Positions 31,606 through 43,700 are shown, counted from the stretch's first letter. The stretch: 64,000 nucleotides of DNA from Mactra quadrangularis (GCA_025267735.1 CM046295.1:15273592-15337591); one strand, 5' to 3'. The notes: generated by a model not told the origin, from the sequence alone. Made by a program: numbers and translations.

Positions 31606-31990
31606 TAAAGTCAGTCAACAAGCATCACTCGAGATTTTTAAAGGAACACTACGACGAAAATCGAGTCATAATGAAATCCCCGACAAATTATACGGAAAAT
31701 GCCGAGATGATTTCGGAATGTGTGACTGTGTTCTTCGTCAAAGTCAGTTAACAAGCAATACTTGAGAATTTTAAAGGAACACTACGACGAAAATCGAGTC
31801 ACAATGAAATCCCTGACAAATTATACGGAAAATGCCGAGATGAGTTCGGATTGTATGACTGTGTTCTTCGTCAAAATCAGTTAACAAGCAATACTTGAGA
31901 ATTTTAAAGGAACACTACGACAAAAATCGAGTCACAATGAAATCCCCGACAAATTGTGCGGAAAATGCCGAGACCATTCGAAACACCCCG
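31606..31990. repeat. 133-bp tandem repeat, three units
   Basis: GTCAGT(C/T)AACAAGCA starts at 31610, 31743 and 31876, spacing 133 bp. Units share AAAGGAACACTACGAC, AATCGAGTCA, AATGAAATCC and GAAAATGCCGAGA. The last unit is truncated. Confidence 0.9.
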
Positions 31991-32127
31991 GATATCTTCA
32001 ACGCAGGTGCTCAAAATGTGCCGAAATGAATCAATCGTATCTACTCGACAATTTCCGAGACCTAAATTTCATTTGACTAACGTACCTAATAAAATTCAGA
32101 GGGGAAATGAGTCACTCAGAACTCTAT

Positions 32128-32257
32128 CGGTGTTGTCCACGGAAATTGCCGAGGAATAACGATTTGAGATTAGTTCGGATGGCGTCTGCTTTCGGTGTTG
32201 TCATCGGAAATGGCCAAGTATTGGGGATGAGTTCGGATTGCGTCAGCGTTCCTAGTA
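32128..32257. repeat. 65-bp tandem pair
   Basis: CGGTGTTGTC at 32128 and 32193 begins two related segments. Both contain CGGAAAT(T/G)GCC and AGTTCGGAT(G/T)GCGTC, echoing the 133-bp repeat upstream. Confidence 0.65.
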
Positions 32258-32353
32258 TACTCCATTCTGAGATCCAATTTTCAGCGTTATTGCAAGTATA
32301 ATGCTTTTGTGTCCATTCTCTTGTCCCTCTACAGCTGGAACCGTCAATCATGA

Positions 32354-32413
32354 TGGCAATACCACGTGACATTTGTGTTACATTTGTGACGTCATAGTCA
32401 CGTGGTATTGCCA
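32354..32413. repeat. Perfect 17-bp inverted repeat containing CACGTG
   Basis: TGGCAATACCACGTGAC (32354-32370) and its exact complement (32397-32413) enclose 26 bp that include TGACGTCA. Two E-boxes and a CRE sit in one small foldback. It may be a MITE or a regulatory cluster. Confidence 0.75.
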
Positions 32414-32884
32414 CCGTGCCGTAAATGCAATCGCAGTTGGAACCACGGTCCAGATAGATTAATCATTAATACATCAAATATAATTGTTAGATTTTTTCAT
32501 AGATTTGTGAAATTATAATAATTATACGCTGAATGGTGGAGTTTTAAAGGTAAGGTAATTAAGTCTAAACAAATTAACTTTTAAAACCAAAAACCAATCC
32601 CGTTCACATACGTAGCCGATGAAATATTCACCGTACAGTAGATTGACAATTTAGATGATAAAATGGTTTGTCCTTAATGAGTAAAATCGTAAACTCGGTC
32701 GTAAGATCTGTTGAAAGAGGGCAGACTTCAATGCGCCTTAACAAGCGTCAGTGACACTCCAAACTAATTATTAATAACAATTAAAGCATGTGAACGATTG
32801 CTGTATAGATAAATACAGTACAGTGAACACCAACATTTTAGAGACATTTCAGCTTTGCACGTAGACCTAAAGGAAATAACTTAG

Positions 32885-33205
32885 GCCCCTCTCGTCCAGC
32901 TCAGTTGGTATCACGCAAGTCTACTGATCGAGAGGTCATGGGTCGGATTCCCGGATAAGCATTATTGCGTGAAGTTTGGTCATGAAATAATTTCTACTTT
33001 TTCTTACTTTTTCGTTTGGTTTAATGTCGAAGTAACACAATGTACATGTATATGTCATATCACGGCGACCAGTCAACCTACTCACTGTTCATGGAAAGAT
33101 CAAATATCTGGATTCAGCTTTTAATCAGTTACTAGGTGCATACTACCGTCAGTGACTGACAACTACTCTACATTATTATGAATCAGGGGTAGGGGAGAGA
33201 ATGAC
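32885..33205. mobile_element. SINE-B, internally inverted copy
   Basis: The tRNA-like head runs on the plus strand (CAGCTCAGTTGGTATCACGC ... GGTCATGAAATAATTTCTAC, 32885-32997). The body and tail follow on the minus strand (33000-33205: TTTGGTTTAATGTCGAAG, CACGGCGACCAGTCAACC, CGTCAGTGACTGACAACTAC). Confidence 0.8.
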
Positions 33206-33265
33206 TGAAGAAGTCATTTTTCTTTTAATCTACTTGCGGTTCCTGGGATCATTAGTCCCCGTATA

Positions 33266-33268
<3 letters not shown>

Positions 33269-33301
<33 letters not shown>

Positions 33302-33545
33302 AACGACGGTGACAAAATGCTGTTGTAACCGTTGATGATTACAACATCGACGACGACGCCGACAATGATGATGGTGATGATGGTGATGATTATGGGGGTT
33401 ATATTTGTGTCGATGAATATGATGATGATGCCAATAAAATTGATGATGATGACGATGCTAAATAAATGATGATGTTAATGATGGTGATAGTGATAATGAT
33501 GATGGTTATACTTGTGATGATGGCGATGATGATGATGAAAAATGA
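33269..33545. repeat. GAT-rich microsatellite region
   Basis: (GAT)n near 33269-33300 followed by degenerate GATGATG runs to about 33540, with a short CGACGACG patch. Confidence 0.9.
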
Positions 33546-33949
33546 TAAAAAGGGTTTAAATGCGAAACAGCACCTAAGTTGATGAATGAAATTCATTCAT
33601 TGATTACCAGTGCAAAATGTACAATTTATTCCATTCATACTAAGACATGCATGTCGGCACGACTAACCACAATAAGTTTGTACTTTTAAATAGTAAGGCT
33701 GGTTTGATAAGAGACATTTTGAGGGGGTGTTACTTTTATTGTAACATCCGGTCTCCAAACTGTCGACATTTAATTATATATTTAAAGAGAGTATTTACAA
33801 TGAAAGTATGAAAGAATGAATGACTGCACGTTTTTTATTTCGACCTTGGTTTTAATATACATGTATACAGTAGACCTCTAACTTAATATTAACTAACTTT
33901 TGCGTTAGACTACGAACTCGATCTCTCGCGTCCAAAGTACGATCGCCAA

Positions 33950-34655
33950 GAGAAAGTCCTAGTGAGCCAACAGGCTTGAATCAAGCAGTCATTCGGGTCC
34001 AAACTCCTCACAGCGGTTACGTCACGCATTTTTTCATTCATTAAATGGAAATAACACAGCATCGCCGCTCCAATACCAGGCTAGTGATGGTCTACAGGAT
34101 CACACACAATCTCATAGCCATCCCAGCTACACAGTTCTTCCATCCCCTGACACTTGTTGGCCATGGCGATGAACAGAGATACCACGTTCAATACTGCAGA
34201 ACCGACACCTTGAAGTTCGCCTATGTACCCTCAGTCGTCCGCCTGTGGATCAGCTACCAACGAAAATACCAGTACACATAGCAGTCTACGAAATTAGTGG
34301 GTGTCCGGTTGTCCGAACAACTAATTTCTAGTTCGGGCAACCAAAATTGTCTTTTGAGCAACTAAATTTCTACAAACAAGATATAGTGCTAGCTGCTAAA
34401 ATGACCTTTTTTTCGGGCAACCACTTTCATATCCTAATTTCGTAGACTGACATAGCCACAACAATGAGCCTTGAGGACTTCGAAGAGTGTCTAGTCATGG
34501 GGCCCTAATTAATCAGAGATGATTTTATTTTATTTTTATTATGTTCTTACAAAATTTTGTTTTTATACGCCGCACAACACTTTTGTGCACACACCCTGTA
34601 CGTTAATGCCCCAGATAGGGTTATGTACAGTATTGAAAGAAAAAAAAGAAGAGGA
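33950..34655 (+). mobile_element. 5'-truncated LINE, interrupted by a MITE
   Basis: The plus strand reads HRRSNTRLVMVYRITHNLIA, then RTDTLKFAYVPSVVRLW (ORF 34045-34280), and, past an insertion and in another frame, MSLEDFEECLVMGP and a stop (34464-34508). This matches the C-terminal end of common non-LTR reverse transcriptases. A 3' UTR with TTATGTTCTTACAAAATTTTG and CAGATAGGGTTATGTACAG ends in an A-rich tail near 34650. Confidence 0.75.
34276..34455. mobile_element. MITE with 16-bp TIRs and 6-bp target duplication
   Basis: The element 34282-34449 (168 bp) has perfect ends CAGTCTACGAAATTAG / CTAATTTCGTAGACTG. It is flanked by ACATAG on both sides (34276-34281 and 34450-34455). The interior carries repeated CGGGCAACCA and GAACAACTAA motifs. 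It sits inside the LINE coding region, so it is younger than the LINE insertion. Confidence 0.9.
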
Positions 34656-34740
34656 AATAACCTCTGCGGGTAATTTGCCAGTGGTCTTATGTGGTCAATG
34701 TTATAACACCCCTGTTGGAGTCTTTTAAAGTAAAGTAATT

Positions 34741-35044
34741 AAAGTAATTGCACTTCATGCTTACGCACGTTGACCGATTTACAGCTATTACCCCTGGTCA
34801 TTGGGCTACTGGTATCTATCTATCAATCTCCCTGGGGAGTCTTTTTACTCCGCTTATAAGTGCAGTCGACAATTTGGCGAAACGGAATTATACCACCCTC
34901 GAAGGTACCCATTTACACCTGGGTGGAGTGAAGCAATCGCAGGTAAATTTCTTGCTCAATGAAATTAGCAGTGATCCCTAGTGGGATTCGAATCTAGGAC
35001 CTCTTGATCCCTAAGCGCGTGTCCTACCATTGGACTACTGCTCC
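34741..35044 (-). mobile_element. SINE-C copy
   Basis: On the minus strand a tRNA-like head (GGAGCAGTAGTCCAATGGTA ... AGATTCGAATCCC, from 35044) is followed by ATTTCATTGAGCAAGAAATT and CCACCCAGGTGTAAATGGGT. A second copy is at 53728-53888. The left limit is approximate. Confidence 0.75.
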
Positions 35045-35090
35045 TTTACATATGTTTAACTTAGAAAACTTAAATGTAGAGTTCTTACAG

Positions 35091-35152
35091 ACGTTGTTCA
35101 AAGAGCAGACGTCGCGTTCGTGGTTTTACTTGACATGATGCAGGTTCTGAAA
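35091..35152 (+). CDS. Orphan exon-like segment
   Basis: TTCTTACAG acceptor, 62 nt, then a consensus GTAAGTG donor. One frame is open through both junctions: VVQRADVAFVVLLDMMQVLK, entering in phase 1 and leaving in phase 0. No neighbouring exon found and the family is not recognised. It could be part of a gene spread over this intergenic space, a transposed exon, or chance. Confidence 0.25.
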
Positions 35153-35379
35153 GTAAGTGTGCTCTTGTACACGGCTCTAGTGGGTTTGGTTAACCTTGGT
35201 ATGGCTGAAACAATTTTCAGCACGTGACATTCCGACATTTCTTAACGAGCTGAACGTAAATCCTTTCGAATAAATTCTTTGGGTGCGGTTCTATCTACCC
35301 CCCCCCCTCACAATATTGCAATATTTGTATGGTAGATGTAAAATCACTAGTAGTTGTTACAAGAGTGATGCATCATGTT

Positions 35380-35560
35380 CGCCTTTCGCCCGAGTACCAA
35401 CGTCCCATCCGTTTTATCATGATAAAATTATGTACTTTTCCTAAGTAAACCTTGATTACGTGACAAATGTAATTTGTATTGCTTAGACTGTATGTTGATG
35501 ATGTACTATGTTCAAATCGCAAATAAAATAAATGTTCTGTTCTGTTCTGTTCTATTATCA
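35380..35560 (+). mobile_element. LINE 3' UTR and TGTTC-repeat tail
   Basis: AATTTGTATTGCTTAGACTG, GTTGATGATGTACTATG and AAATAAAATAAATG run into (TGTTC)n at 35533-35553, a typical non-LTR retrotransposon 3' terminus. Confidence 0.5.
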
Positions 35561-35627
35561 GTACTTTGATTTGTAACGTATGACACAGTGGGAAGCTTTC
35601 AAAAGCTTCGTACTCCCATTTAGAAGG

Positions 35628-35700
35628 AGAATGGTTTGATAGACCACAATGGAAACAAGGTAATTCACATTACCTTTTGTGCTATCCTTAGTTTGTAGAC
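35628..35700 (+). mobile_element. LINE 3' UTR fragment (same family as 3760-4165)
   Basis: AGACCACAATGGAAACAAGG ... ACCTTTTGTGCTATCCTTAG matches the 3' UTR block near 3830 on the other strand. Confidence 0.6.
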
Positions 35701-36039
35701 ATGCATGAAAACATATCCTAGTACGTTTATTATATTCTATACCTACAGTTCTTGTATTTTATTGTTTTACTGTTTTAGTAATTCTTGCGCTATTTATATA
35801 TTATTTTCATTAATTAAATTATTTCTATCTATCTGTCTGCCATACAATTGCATGGTCCCTAAAACATGCGTCATTAATGATGGCACAGCAATTTCTTAAG
35901 CTGAATTTGTATCAAGTTTACTTGTGTCCCTGCGATCAGGCCAGATATACGTACAGCTGGTTGGTGCCCTAGTCTGCCGATCCATAGCCCACCCAGCAGT
36001 CGGCGAAAAGGTCCTAGATCTACAGCTTTGTCATTTTTT

Positions 36040-36165
36040 CACAAAAACTCTTCCGATAAAAATCATCGTAAGTCAAAAGCAAGAAACATTAATAATACGG
36101 TCATTTTTGGCCAATCAATTCGAAATATTGTAGAATTATGTAGAATATTATATACTTTTTGAATA
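36040..36165. mobile_element. Dispersed repeat, inverted relative to 27280-27500
   Basis: ATAAAAATCATCGTAAGTCA, AAAGCAAGAAACATTAATAA, ACGGTCATTTTTGGCCAATC and AATTATGTAGAATATTATA match the repeat in arrestin intron 7 in reverse orientation. Confidence 0.6.
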
Positions 36166-36755
36166 TCACAGTTATGTTTATTACCCTTATGACTTTGAAC
36201 AGCAAAATTTATCTAATTGACTAACGGAATCTTTTTTCGTAAAGTTCGTTGCCAACAGTATCGAAGACAAAACTACGACATATATGTTAACTTTTCAGCT
36301 ATTCAGCCCCTTTCTGGAGTGAAAATATCGCGGTAGGTCTAAATGCAATTAATGAATACCTGAGGCCCCTTTTAAGTTTTTTTGCTAATTTTCACGAAAA
36401 GGTTCGCTTTAAAACATCATCCGTGCACCAACCAACTTAAATAAACTTAGTTCACTATCCACCGAACCGTGTAAAACAACCTTAATGACTAAACAATTGA
36501 AATGTGGCCTAAAAAACAAACTACATGCCCAGAGGCTATGTACAAAAACAATTAAAAATTTCAAGGTGCGTTGTTTCATTTGGCGAATAATTTCTTTAAA
36601 CTTCCCTCAATATCATCGAACAAGATTTCATATGAATCATGAAATATAATTCTTTTCTTTTATTAAACATTTGCGACAAATTAACTACGTAAATACACAG
36701 AAAATAATCAAGAAATTCAACGAGTATGAAATAGCGTTCTCTACTGAAGACTGTA

Positions 36756-36770
36756 TGCGCCAAGATGTCT
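36756..36770 (+). promoter_or_regulatory. BMP-response-like site upstream of Smad6/7
   Basis: TGCGCCAAGATGTCT combines a GCGCC core with a GTCT Smad box. It is close to the Mad/Medea activating element GGCGCCA-N4-GNCV of the Drosophila Dad gene: one mismatch in the GC half, and T instead of V at the last position. It lies about 970 bp before the I-Smad ATG. I-Smads are known feedback targets of BMP signalling; use of this site is inferred. Confidence 0.3.
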
Positions 36771-37690
36771 AGCCGTGCACGTGACTTGATTCAACCAATC
36801 AGCGTTTAGCAGTGGCGACCTGATCGGACTATCCCATTTTCATACGAGTGGGAACGAGGTTGTACCTATGATTATCGAAGCCTGTATTTATTATCGTTTT
36901 AGTCTCGCTAGAGTTTGTATCTTTGTTTGAAACCAACTGATATTAGATCATTACGGTTTGCGACAAACAAATATGACAATATTGCGATTAGAATAAAATC
37001 TAATTGCTACTTTTTAAATTATTTGTCGCACCTAATGAAAGCTTGTCACACCTGACTTGTAATCAATTCGTCCAAACCTCTATGTACAGTGTGTGATTTC
37101 GTGACGAAAAAATTTTGGGATGAGAGTTGTTTCATGAAAGATTCGCTGTGTTTAGGATTTAATATACAAAGTTGCATTCGTTTGGACGACATATTAAATG
37201 GATTAATTGTACAGGTTCTTTTTATTTGAATTCACAGTGGTATTTGTTCGTTTGCATTTAAACCCGGTTTGTTAACCGAATCAAAACACAAGTTACGGTA
37301 AATCTACCTATCTAGAATGTGAATATATACATGTTCAGTTGAACTGGGTTTATGTAGGTCAATCTATAGACATTGTGGAGCCAATAGCACAAATTGAAAA
37401 GAAACGTGCCTTTAGACGTTAATATTTCAGTTATTTGGTCAGTAAATGCAAGGTTATTGTTTAGTTGATCGAGTGTTTAGCTTAATTGAATATTAATTGC
37501 TTTCCTGGTGAGTTTAAACCCTATTTTAACACCGGTAGGTCGATTTATATACATGTTGTGTTTTTGTAAAAAGAATGAACGCTGTTATTGTATAAAACAC
37601 ATTTTTGATATCTACTCTAGTCAGATTCTGTGATTGGAATGTCTGTCGAAAAAATGAAAGCTATGTGACCGTATTGGTGTTTCTTAAATG

Positions 37691-37718
37691 TATATAAGCA
37701 ATGCTAGATAGCCTTTCA
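37691..37718 (+). promoter_or_regulatory. Possible TATA box and initiator of Smad6/7
   Basis: TATATAAG at 37691-37698 with TTTCAGG (A at 37718) 27 bp downstream. This would leave a 5' UTR of only about 20 nt before the ATG at 37738, so a more distal start cannot be excluded. Confidence 0.35.
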
Positions 37719-37737
37719 GGACCATATGATATGTTGC

Positions 37738-40700
37738 ATGTTTAAATCTAGAAGAACGGCCCACGTCCGTCGACTGTGGAAGTTAAGGGTTCACAATGAA
37801 GCCGGGAGTAAGGAAGAAACCCCTGAAGAACTAGAGACGAAATCCTTCACACATTCGATGTTAAAACGATTAAAAGAAAAACAACTCGAATCGTTGGTTC
37901 AAAGTGTCGAATCAAAAGGCGGGGAGGAGTCGGAGTGTGTGTTGTTACCAAAAGGTGATTTCAGACTTGGGAAGAAGTTGATGACACCGTTAATATTATG
38001 CTGTAAAATGTGGCGATGGAGTGACATTACTAGTTTGACTGACTTAAAACGTTTACCCTGTTGTACAAGTGCTAATGATCCGGCTTACGAGTGCTGTAAC
38101 CCATATCATTGGAGCCTACTGCTTGAACCAGGTAAATATTACTCTGGGGTCTTCCCAGCTGAAAGGCAGGGTTTGATACTTAACAATGTCCCAGGATTAC
38201 AAGGATTCCTGAAACTTGGGAAGAATCCCAGTGTTGCTTAGCTAAGGCTTTCCTTTGGATCTCTGTAAATTGCCCTGTTCTTATATGAGTTTGATTTCGC
38301 ACGAATTGTTTATTACAATTTGTGTTGCATCTAGAACATTTGTCTATTTTTGGAATAATCCCTAAAGTTAAGGAGTTGTCTCAGAATAACTGACCAGGGA
38401 TTCCTCTGGATCCCTAGCTAAACAGTTAGTGTCAAACTCTGCTAAGTGAGGAAATGGAAAGTATCAGTCTGTGATTAAAGGATTTGACATGTACAGGGAT
38501 GCAGATTTGCCCCTATTGTCCAGGGAGGCATATTGGGTCCCTAACTGGTTGTTGGGCAGCTGTCAGTGGGCCCGCTATACAGTAGGAGCTAAACCATACT
38601 GAGAAAAAAAAGTGCATTGTGCTTGGTGCCTGTGGGTTGAGTTCAAATTCTGTTTCTGTCCAGTGTGTGTTGAAAATTGTATTGAAGGGAAAAAGAGCAG
38701 AGAGAGGTAGATAAAAACAGAAATGAAAAAAGGTCTGGTGCAACAATTTCAGTAAGGGCAGAGTGGAGAGTTTAAGGGGTAGGGACAATGGTTCAGCATT
38801 GTACATTTAGAATAGTCATAAATTTGAATGTTTTTCTTCGAAACATTTTGTCCTTTTACTCCTTACTGACAGGTGGCAGTCCAAGACAACCGTACAAATA
38901 CTCATATCATAGACTGAATACAATTAGGAATTAAGTCAATTTACAGTTAGTATTAAGAATGTTATTGTTTGTTTTACAAGATGTTTCTATTCCAGTTTAT
39001 GACCCCACTTGGGGTCACCTTGTGGGGATGTAGGCAACTTTTCACCACTTTTAACCACTAGCCTGTATCCTGGGAACAGTGAAAATGGATGCAGCCTTGG
39101 CAGGCTGATGAAAATTGCTTATTTAACATATTTACAAAATAAATCAGGCTTATGGTCAAGAAAATTTTAAGGAGTTTTTTTTCAGTTTCAGGAGTGAGAA
39201 TGTTAAGAACTCAATAACCCAAAGATTTAAACTTTATCAGTCACTGCAAAACATGTAGACAGTCCTGAAAAAAAACCAGGTCTGTCTAAATCTGCAGGTT
39301 TACAGGACGGACTGTCTAACAAAAACTTTGATCTCAACAACACAGTTTTCAATTCATCAAAAATTTGTAAAGTGTCTCTGATCCTGTAATACTTAGTTTG
39401 ATCCTGTAAAATTTTGCTCTTTGCCAGACCTACTGTCCAGTAATAGACTGTTGCTTTTCACAGTGACTGAGATTGTTAAAATATTCTCTTAGAAAATGGG
39501 TCATATGGGTCAAGATCACATGGAACTAGGTCAAGCGTGTCATTCAGTCTATCTAAAGTCTAATTTTTAGAACTTTCATTTTGGCACAATTCTTATGAAA
39601 TAGAATGAAATTAGTTATTTTTTGTATTTTTATTGATGTAGTCTTAGAATCAGAGTAAAAGTAGGTCACTTCGTGTCTAACTAGGTCATATGAGTTATTT
39701 TGACAATAATTAAGACATTTACATAAATATTCTAAATAAATCTCTTAGAAATTTTAGAGTAGTGTATAGGGCAGGGTGCCGTGTATCAATGGGAAAGGTA
39801 TACTGCTTTTAATCTTAGGAAAATTTCTACACCACAGGGAAAGATTGCCAAAGAATGGGATGGAGAGGAAAACAGACAGGGTGTAAGCTATCATTAGGTG
39901 ATGTGTATTAGTACCGGGTTAGTCACTGTTTTAATCAAGAATTCTAAAGGAATCCCAAGTCAGATGGTCAGAGATTTCTTGTTTTGAACAACAAACATGC
40001 TGACACAGTGCTTGACTAAATTAGGTTCCCCGAATGGACAACCAGCTTTTTTTTACTTTCCCAAACCATATCTTTAATAGCTGCTTATAGCAGTTAGTAA
40101 CAGGTCGCTCAAACTCAAATATGGGGCAATAGGGCCTTTAATGTTGAGAAATTTTTCAATGATCCTGAAGGAATCCCTAGCTAAGATTCCTCCCAAGTTT
40201 TTGGGGTCCTCGAATCCAAGTACACTGTTTGTGTTGAACCCTGTATTTAAATAGGTTAATCACACCCTGCTATAAGAATTTCATGTTGGTCTTAACAGTA
40301 AAACTTTGGACTGTAAAACTTGTTGGAACAATGCTTTAAGTTTAGTTTACATTGCCTCATGTTTTACTATTATATTGTTTCTATTTGGAGTTCTTCTCTC
40401 TGTAGCCTGAATGGCCCCAGACTGGTTTTAATGTGTGAATGTGTCTTTTGTAAGATTTTATTTGCTTGTTTATTTTTCTAGCCAAGGTTATCAGTTAGAT
40501 GTTAATCCAATAATTTTCTTCACAATTAGTGAATGTCAGTTAGGAATTTTCTTTCTACTTTATACAAATTACACAATGTTTATGATAAATTGATAACAAG
40601 TTTAGGCTCCTGAAGTTAAACAGTTTTAATCTTTAAGAATTATGATCATATTTGTTTTAGGCTTTTGAGGAAGGCTAACTATAATTTCTGTTTTTCCTAG

Positions 40701-43700
40701 TGTACAAATAACATGTTTGGGTGACAAGGATTTCCTTAGGATCCACTGTTGATCTTGAGCCCCTAAAGTTTAGGGTACACTGGTAATTTAAGTACTTGAA
40801 TCCCTAAGTTATGGGGTCACTGGTGATCTTGGTCCCTTAAGATTAGGAGCCACTAGCTATCTTTGGCCTGTTTAGGGGCTACTAGCTATCTTTGGTTCTT
40901 AAGTTTAGGGGCCACTAGTGATCTTAGACCCTTTATGGACTAAATCTTAAGATTTAAGGGGCCATTTGTGTCCAGTGACTACTATTCAAACTTCGTGATA
41001 CTTTAAACAGATCTTCTGGTTCCTAATATCAGTACTAAGGGTCTTAGTCAATATATTAGGGGCCATGGATTACTATATGTCCCCTTTTTAATCTTAATAC
41101 CAAAATCCTTGTTAAAAAACCTATTATCCTCCGAATCAATTCAGACTTCATTCAGTAACTGTAGTATTGAATTTTGAAATTGTATTGTAACAGAAAAAAA
41201 TCCACCACCACGATTCAATTTAGTTTACCAGAGAAATCAAGTCTTTTAAGATAATTTTTTGAAAATATAAACTCAATGAGTGTATGGGTACCTCTGTAAA
41301 AAACTGGTAGAATTCATAAAAGAAGAAATCATTGTGAAGACCTCAGTATATAATCGACTAGTTTAAATCTAACCTGAACCATTTTATTTAACGTTCATGT
41401 TTTCATCAAAAAACATTTATCAGTTTGCCCGATCTACAGTTTATTCATGTAAGGAGACCTAAAGACTATGTTATTTGTAGGGAAGGCTAGATTGTATGTA
41501 GTTGTTTGGTTTTCAGTCCTTTAGTAGTAAAAGTTGTAGTTTTGGTATTTATGATTTTATTGAATTGGAAACATGCTTAAAAATGTTGAAACTAGACCCA
41601 AAGACTATGTAACATTGTTTGCTAGGCTAGGCTATATCAAGTTGTTTGGTTTTCAGTCCCTTGTTTTAATAGTTGTAATAGTGGTATTTATGATTTTATT
41701 GAATTGAAAGTATGCTTGAAATGTTAAAACTAGACTTAAAGACTGTGTTATTTATTGGCTAGGCAAGACTTAACATAGTTGTTTGGTTTTCAGCCCATTG
41801 TTGTAAAAGTTGTATTATTGGTATTCATGATTTTATTGAATTGGAAATATGCTTGAAATGTTGAAACTAGACTCAAAGACTATCATATGTAACACTGTTG
41901 GCTAGGCTAGGCTATATCAAGTTGTTTGGTTTTCAGTCCCATCTTGTTGTAAATGTTTTTATATATACATATTTGATCTTATATGATTTTATTGAATTTA
42001 AAGTATGCTTGAAATGTTGAAGCTAGACTTGCAGACTTAGTAACATTGTTGGCTAGGCTAGGCTATATTTAGTTGTTTGGTTTTCCGTCCTCTGTTTAAA
42101 CCACTTATATGCTGTAATTGTAGGCTAGGCTGTACTGTTTTTTTAGCATTTTTCAGTCCACTGTTAAGGGGACCTCAATACCATGTTATTTTTAGGGTAG
42201 GCTAGACTATATTTAGTTGTTTGGTATTTAGTCTCCTTGTTGTGTTTTTAAGTTACAACATAAAACATGTAATATCTGTATTTATTATGTTTTATTTAAG
42301 TACAAAAATGTGCCTGAAATGTTAAACATAGACATAAAGACTATGAAACTTATAGGCTAGGCTAACCTGTGTTTATACATTAGGTTTTCAGTCCCTTATT
42401 TAGACATCTCAATCGTATGATATAAATTTTGTAGGTTTAATAGGTATTAGTATAAATAGTGGTTAGGTTTTCACTCTGATCTAATGACTGTGTTAATTTG
42501 TAGGCTAGGCTACTTAATTGTTAGGTTTTCAGTCCTCTTGTTCTGCGACTGTTGTATATTTTGGTTATATTTGATTCATTAGAAGTATGCATGAAATGTT
42601 ATGTAGACTCAAAGACTTGCCATGTTGTAGGCTATGCTAAGCTGTACTTATTTGTTAGGTTTTTGGACCATTGTAGTTAGTGTTATATAAACCCAACAAA
42701 AATAACTCTTAGCTATCTGAATGCTGAATTTCTACAATGGACTTGTCTGTCTCCAATTTTTAGACCTGTCCATTGTCATATTTAGGGATTTAAGGATAAA
42801 AATTGGACAATAAATCAATGTTGAATGAGCAGCCAACAGCAAAGAGCCAGGTCAGTCAACACATGTTGTGTTTACTGACCTGGCTCATTGCTGGTGGTAA
42901 AGGCTTTTCATATTTGGCTCTGACATTGTAAGAGTTAACCCACTAGCCCAGGACTAGTGACAGATAAACCCATGTTGCCCCATGTGACAAGTTGTGGTGA
43001 AAACTCAGCTATTTTCTCCTCATACTATGAAAATATTCAATGAGATTTTTTGGTATAATGATAAAATATGATCACATTAACTTTGATATCTCTCTTAGAT
43101 TTATAGGTTAATCTATGGTTTTAATAAAAATATACTTTGAATGTATAATATCTACACTGCTCTCCAAAAGTTTCCTCACAGTACAATTAACTAAATTTTT
43201 GAGTTCAAATTTGAAGAATTTTAATATTATTGTTTATTTCATTCATTATTCATGCAATTAAAATTGATTTTTTATTGGTTTTTAGTTTGTTTTTTAAGTT
43301 GCAGCTGTTTTAAGTTGCAGCTGTTTTAAGTTGCAGCTTAAGTTATCTATCAGCCTCAGAAAGGTCAATCATTGTATCTCCATGAACCAATATCAAGTTG
43401 AAGTTTGAGATATTTTGGATATTTCATATCCATAAGACAAACATACTGATTTCAGATTAGAAAAAGCAAAATTTTAAATCGTTTAACTTCTAAGTGTTTT
43501 TACAAATTTTTGAAATTCTACTTTGTACAATGTAAATTGTGAATGTGTGAACTTCACAGTGAAGGAACTTATGGAGGGCAGTGTATAGGATAGTGTATCT
43601 CTCTTATAGCTTGTATATCTTCTCTTTTTTGTTGGTTATCAAATTATGAATGAGTTAAACTATGTTACATGACGAGAGGAATGTGATAGCTCTTACGATG

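Noticed and set aside
38132..38241. Read-through of the Smad exon 1 ORF to a stop at 38241
   Set aside because: The GTAAATATT donor at 38132 and phase match to exon 2 favour splicing; the extension is intronic.
41194..41240. Possible Smad6/7 linker exon reading KNPPPRF after a CAG
   Set aside because: Attractive because a proline-rich linker is expected, but the pyrimidine tract is poor and no GT donor in phase 1 follows before the stop. PPPR is also not PPxY.
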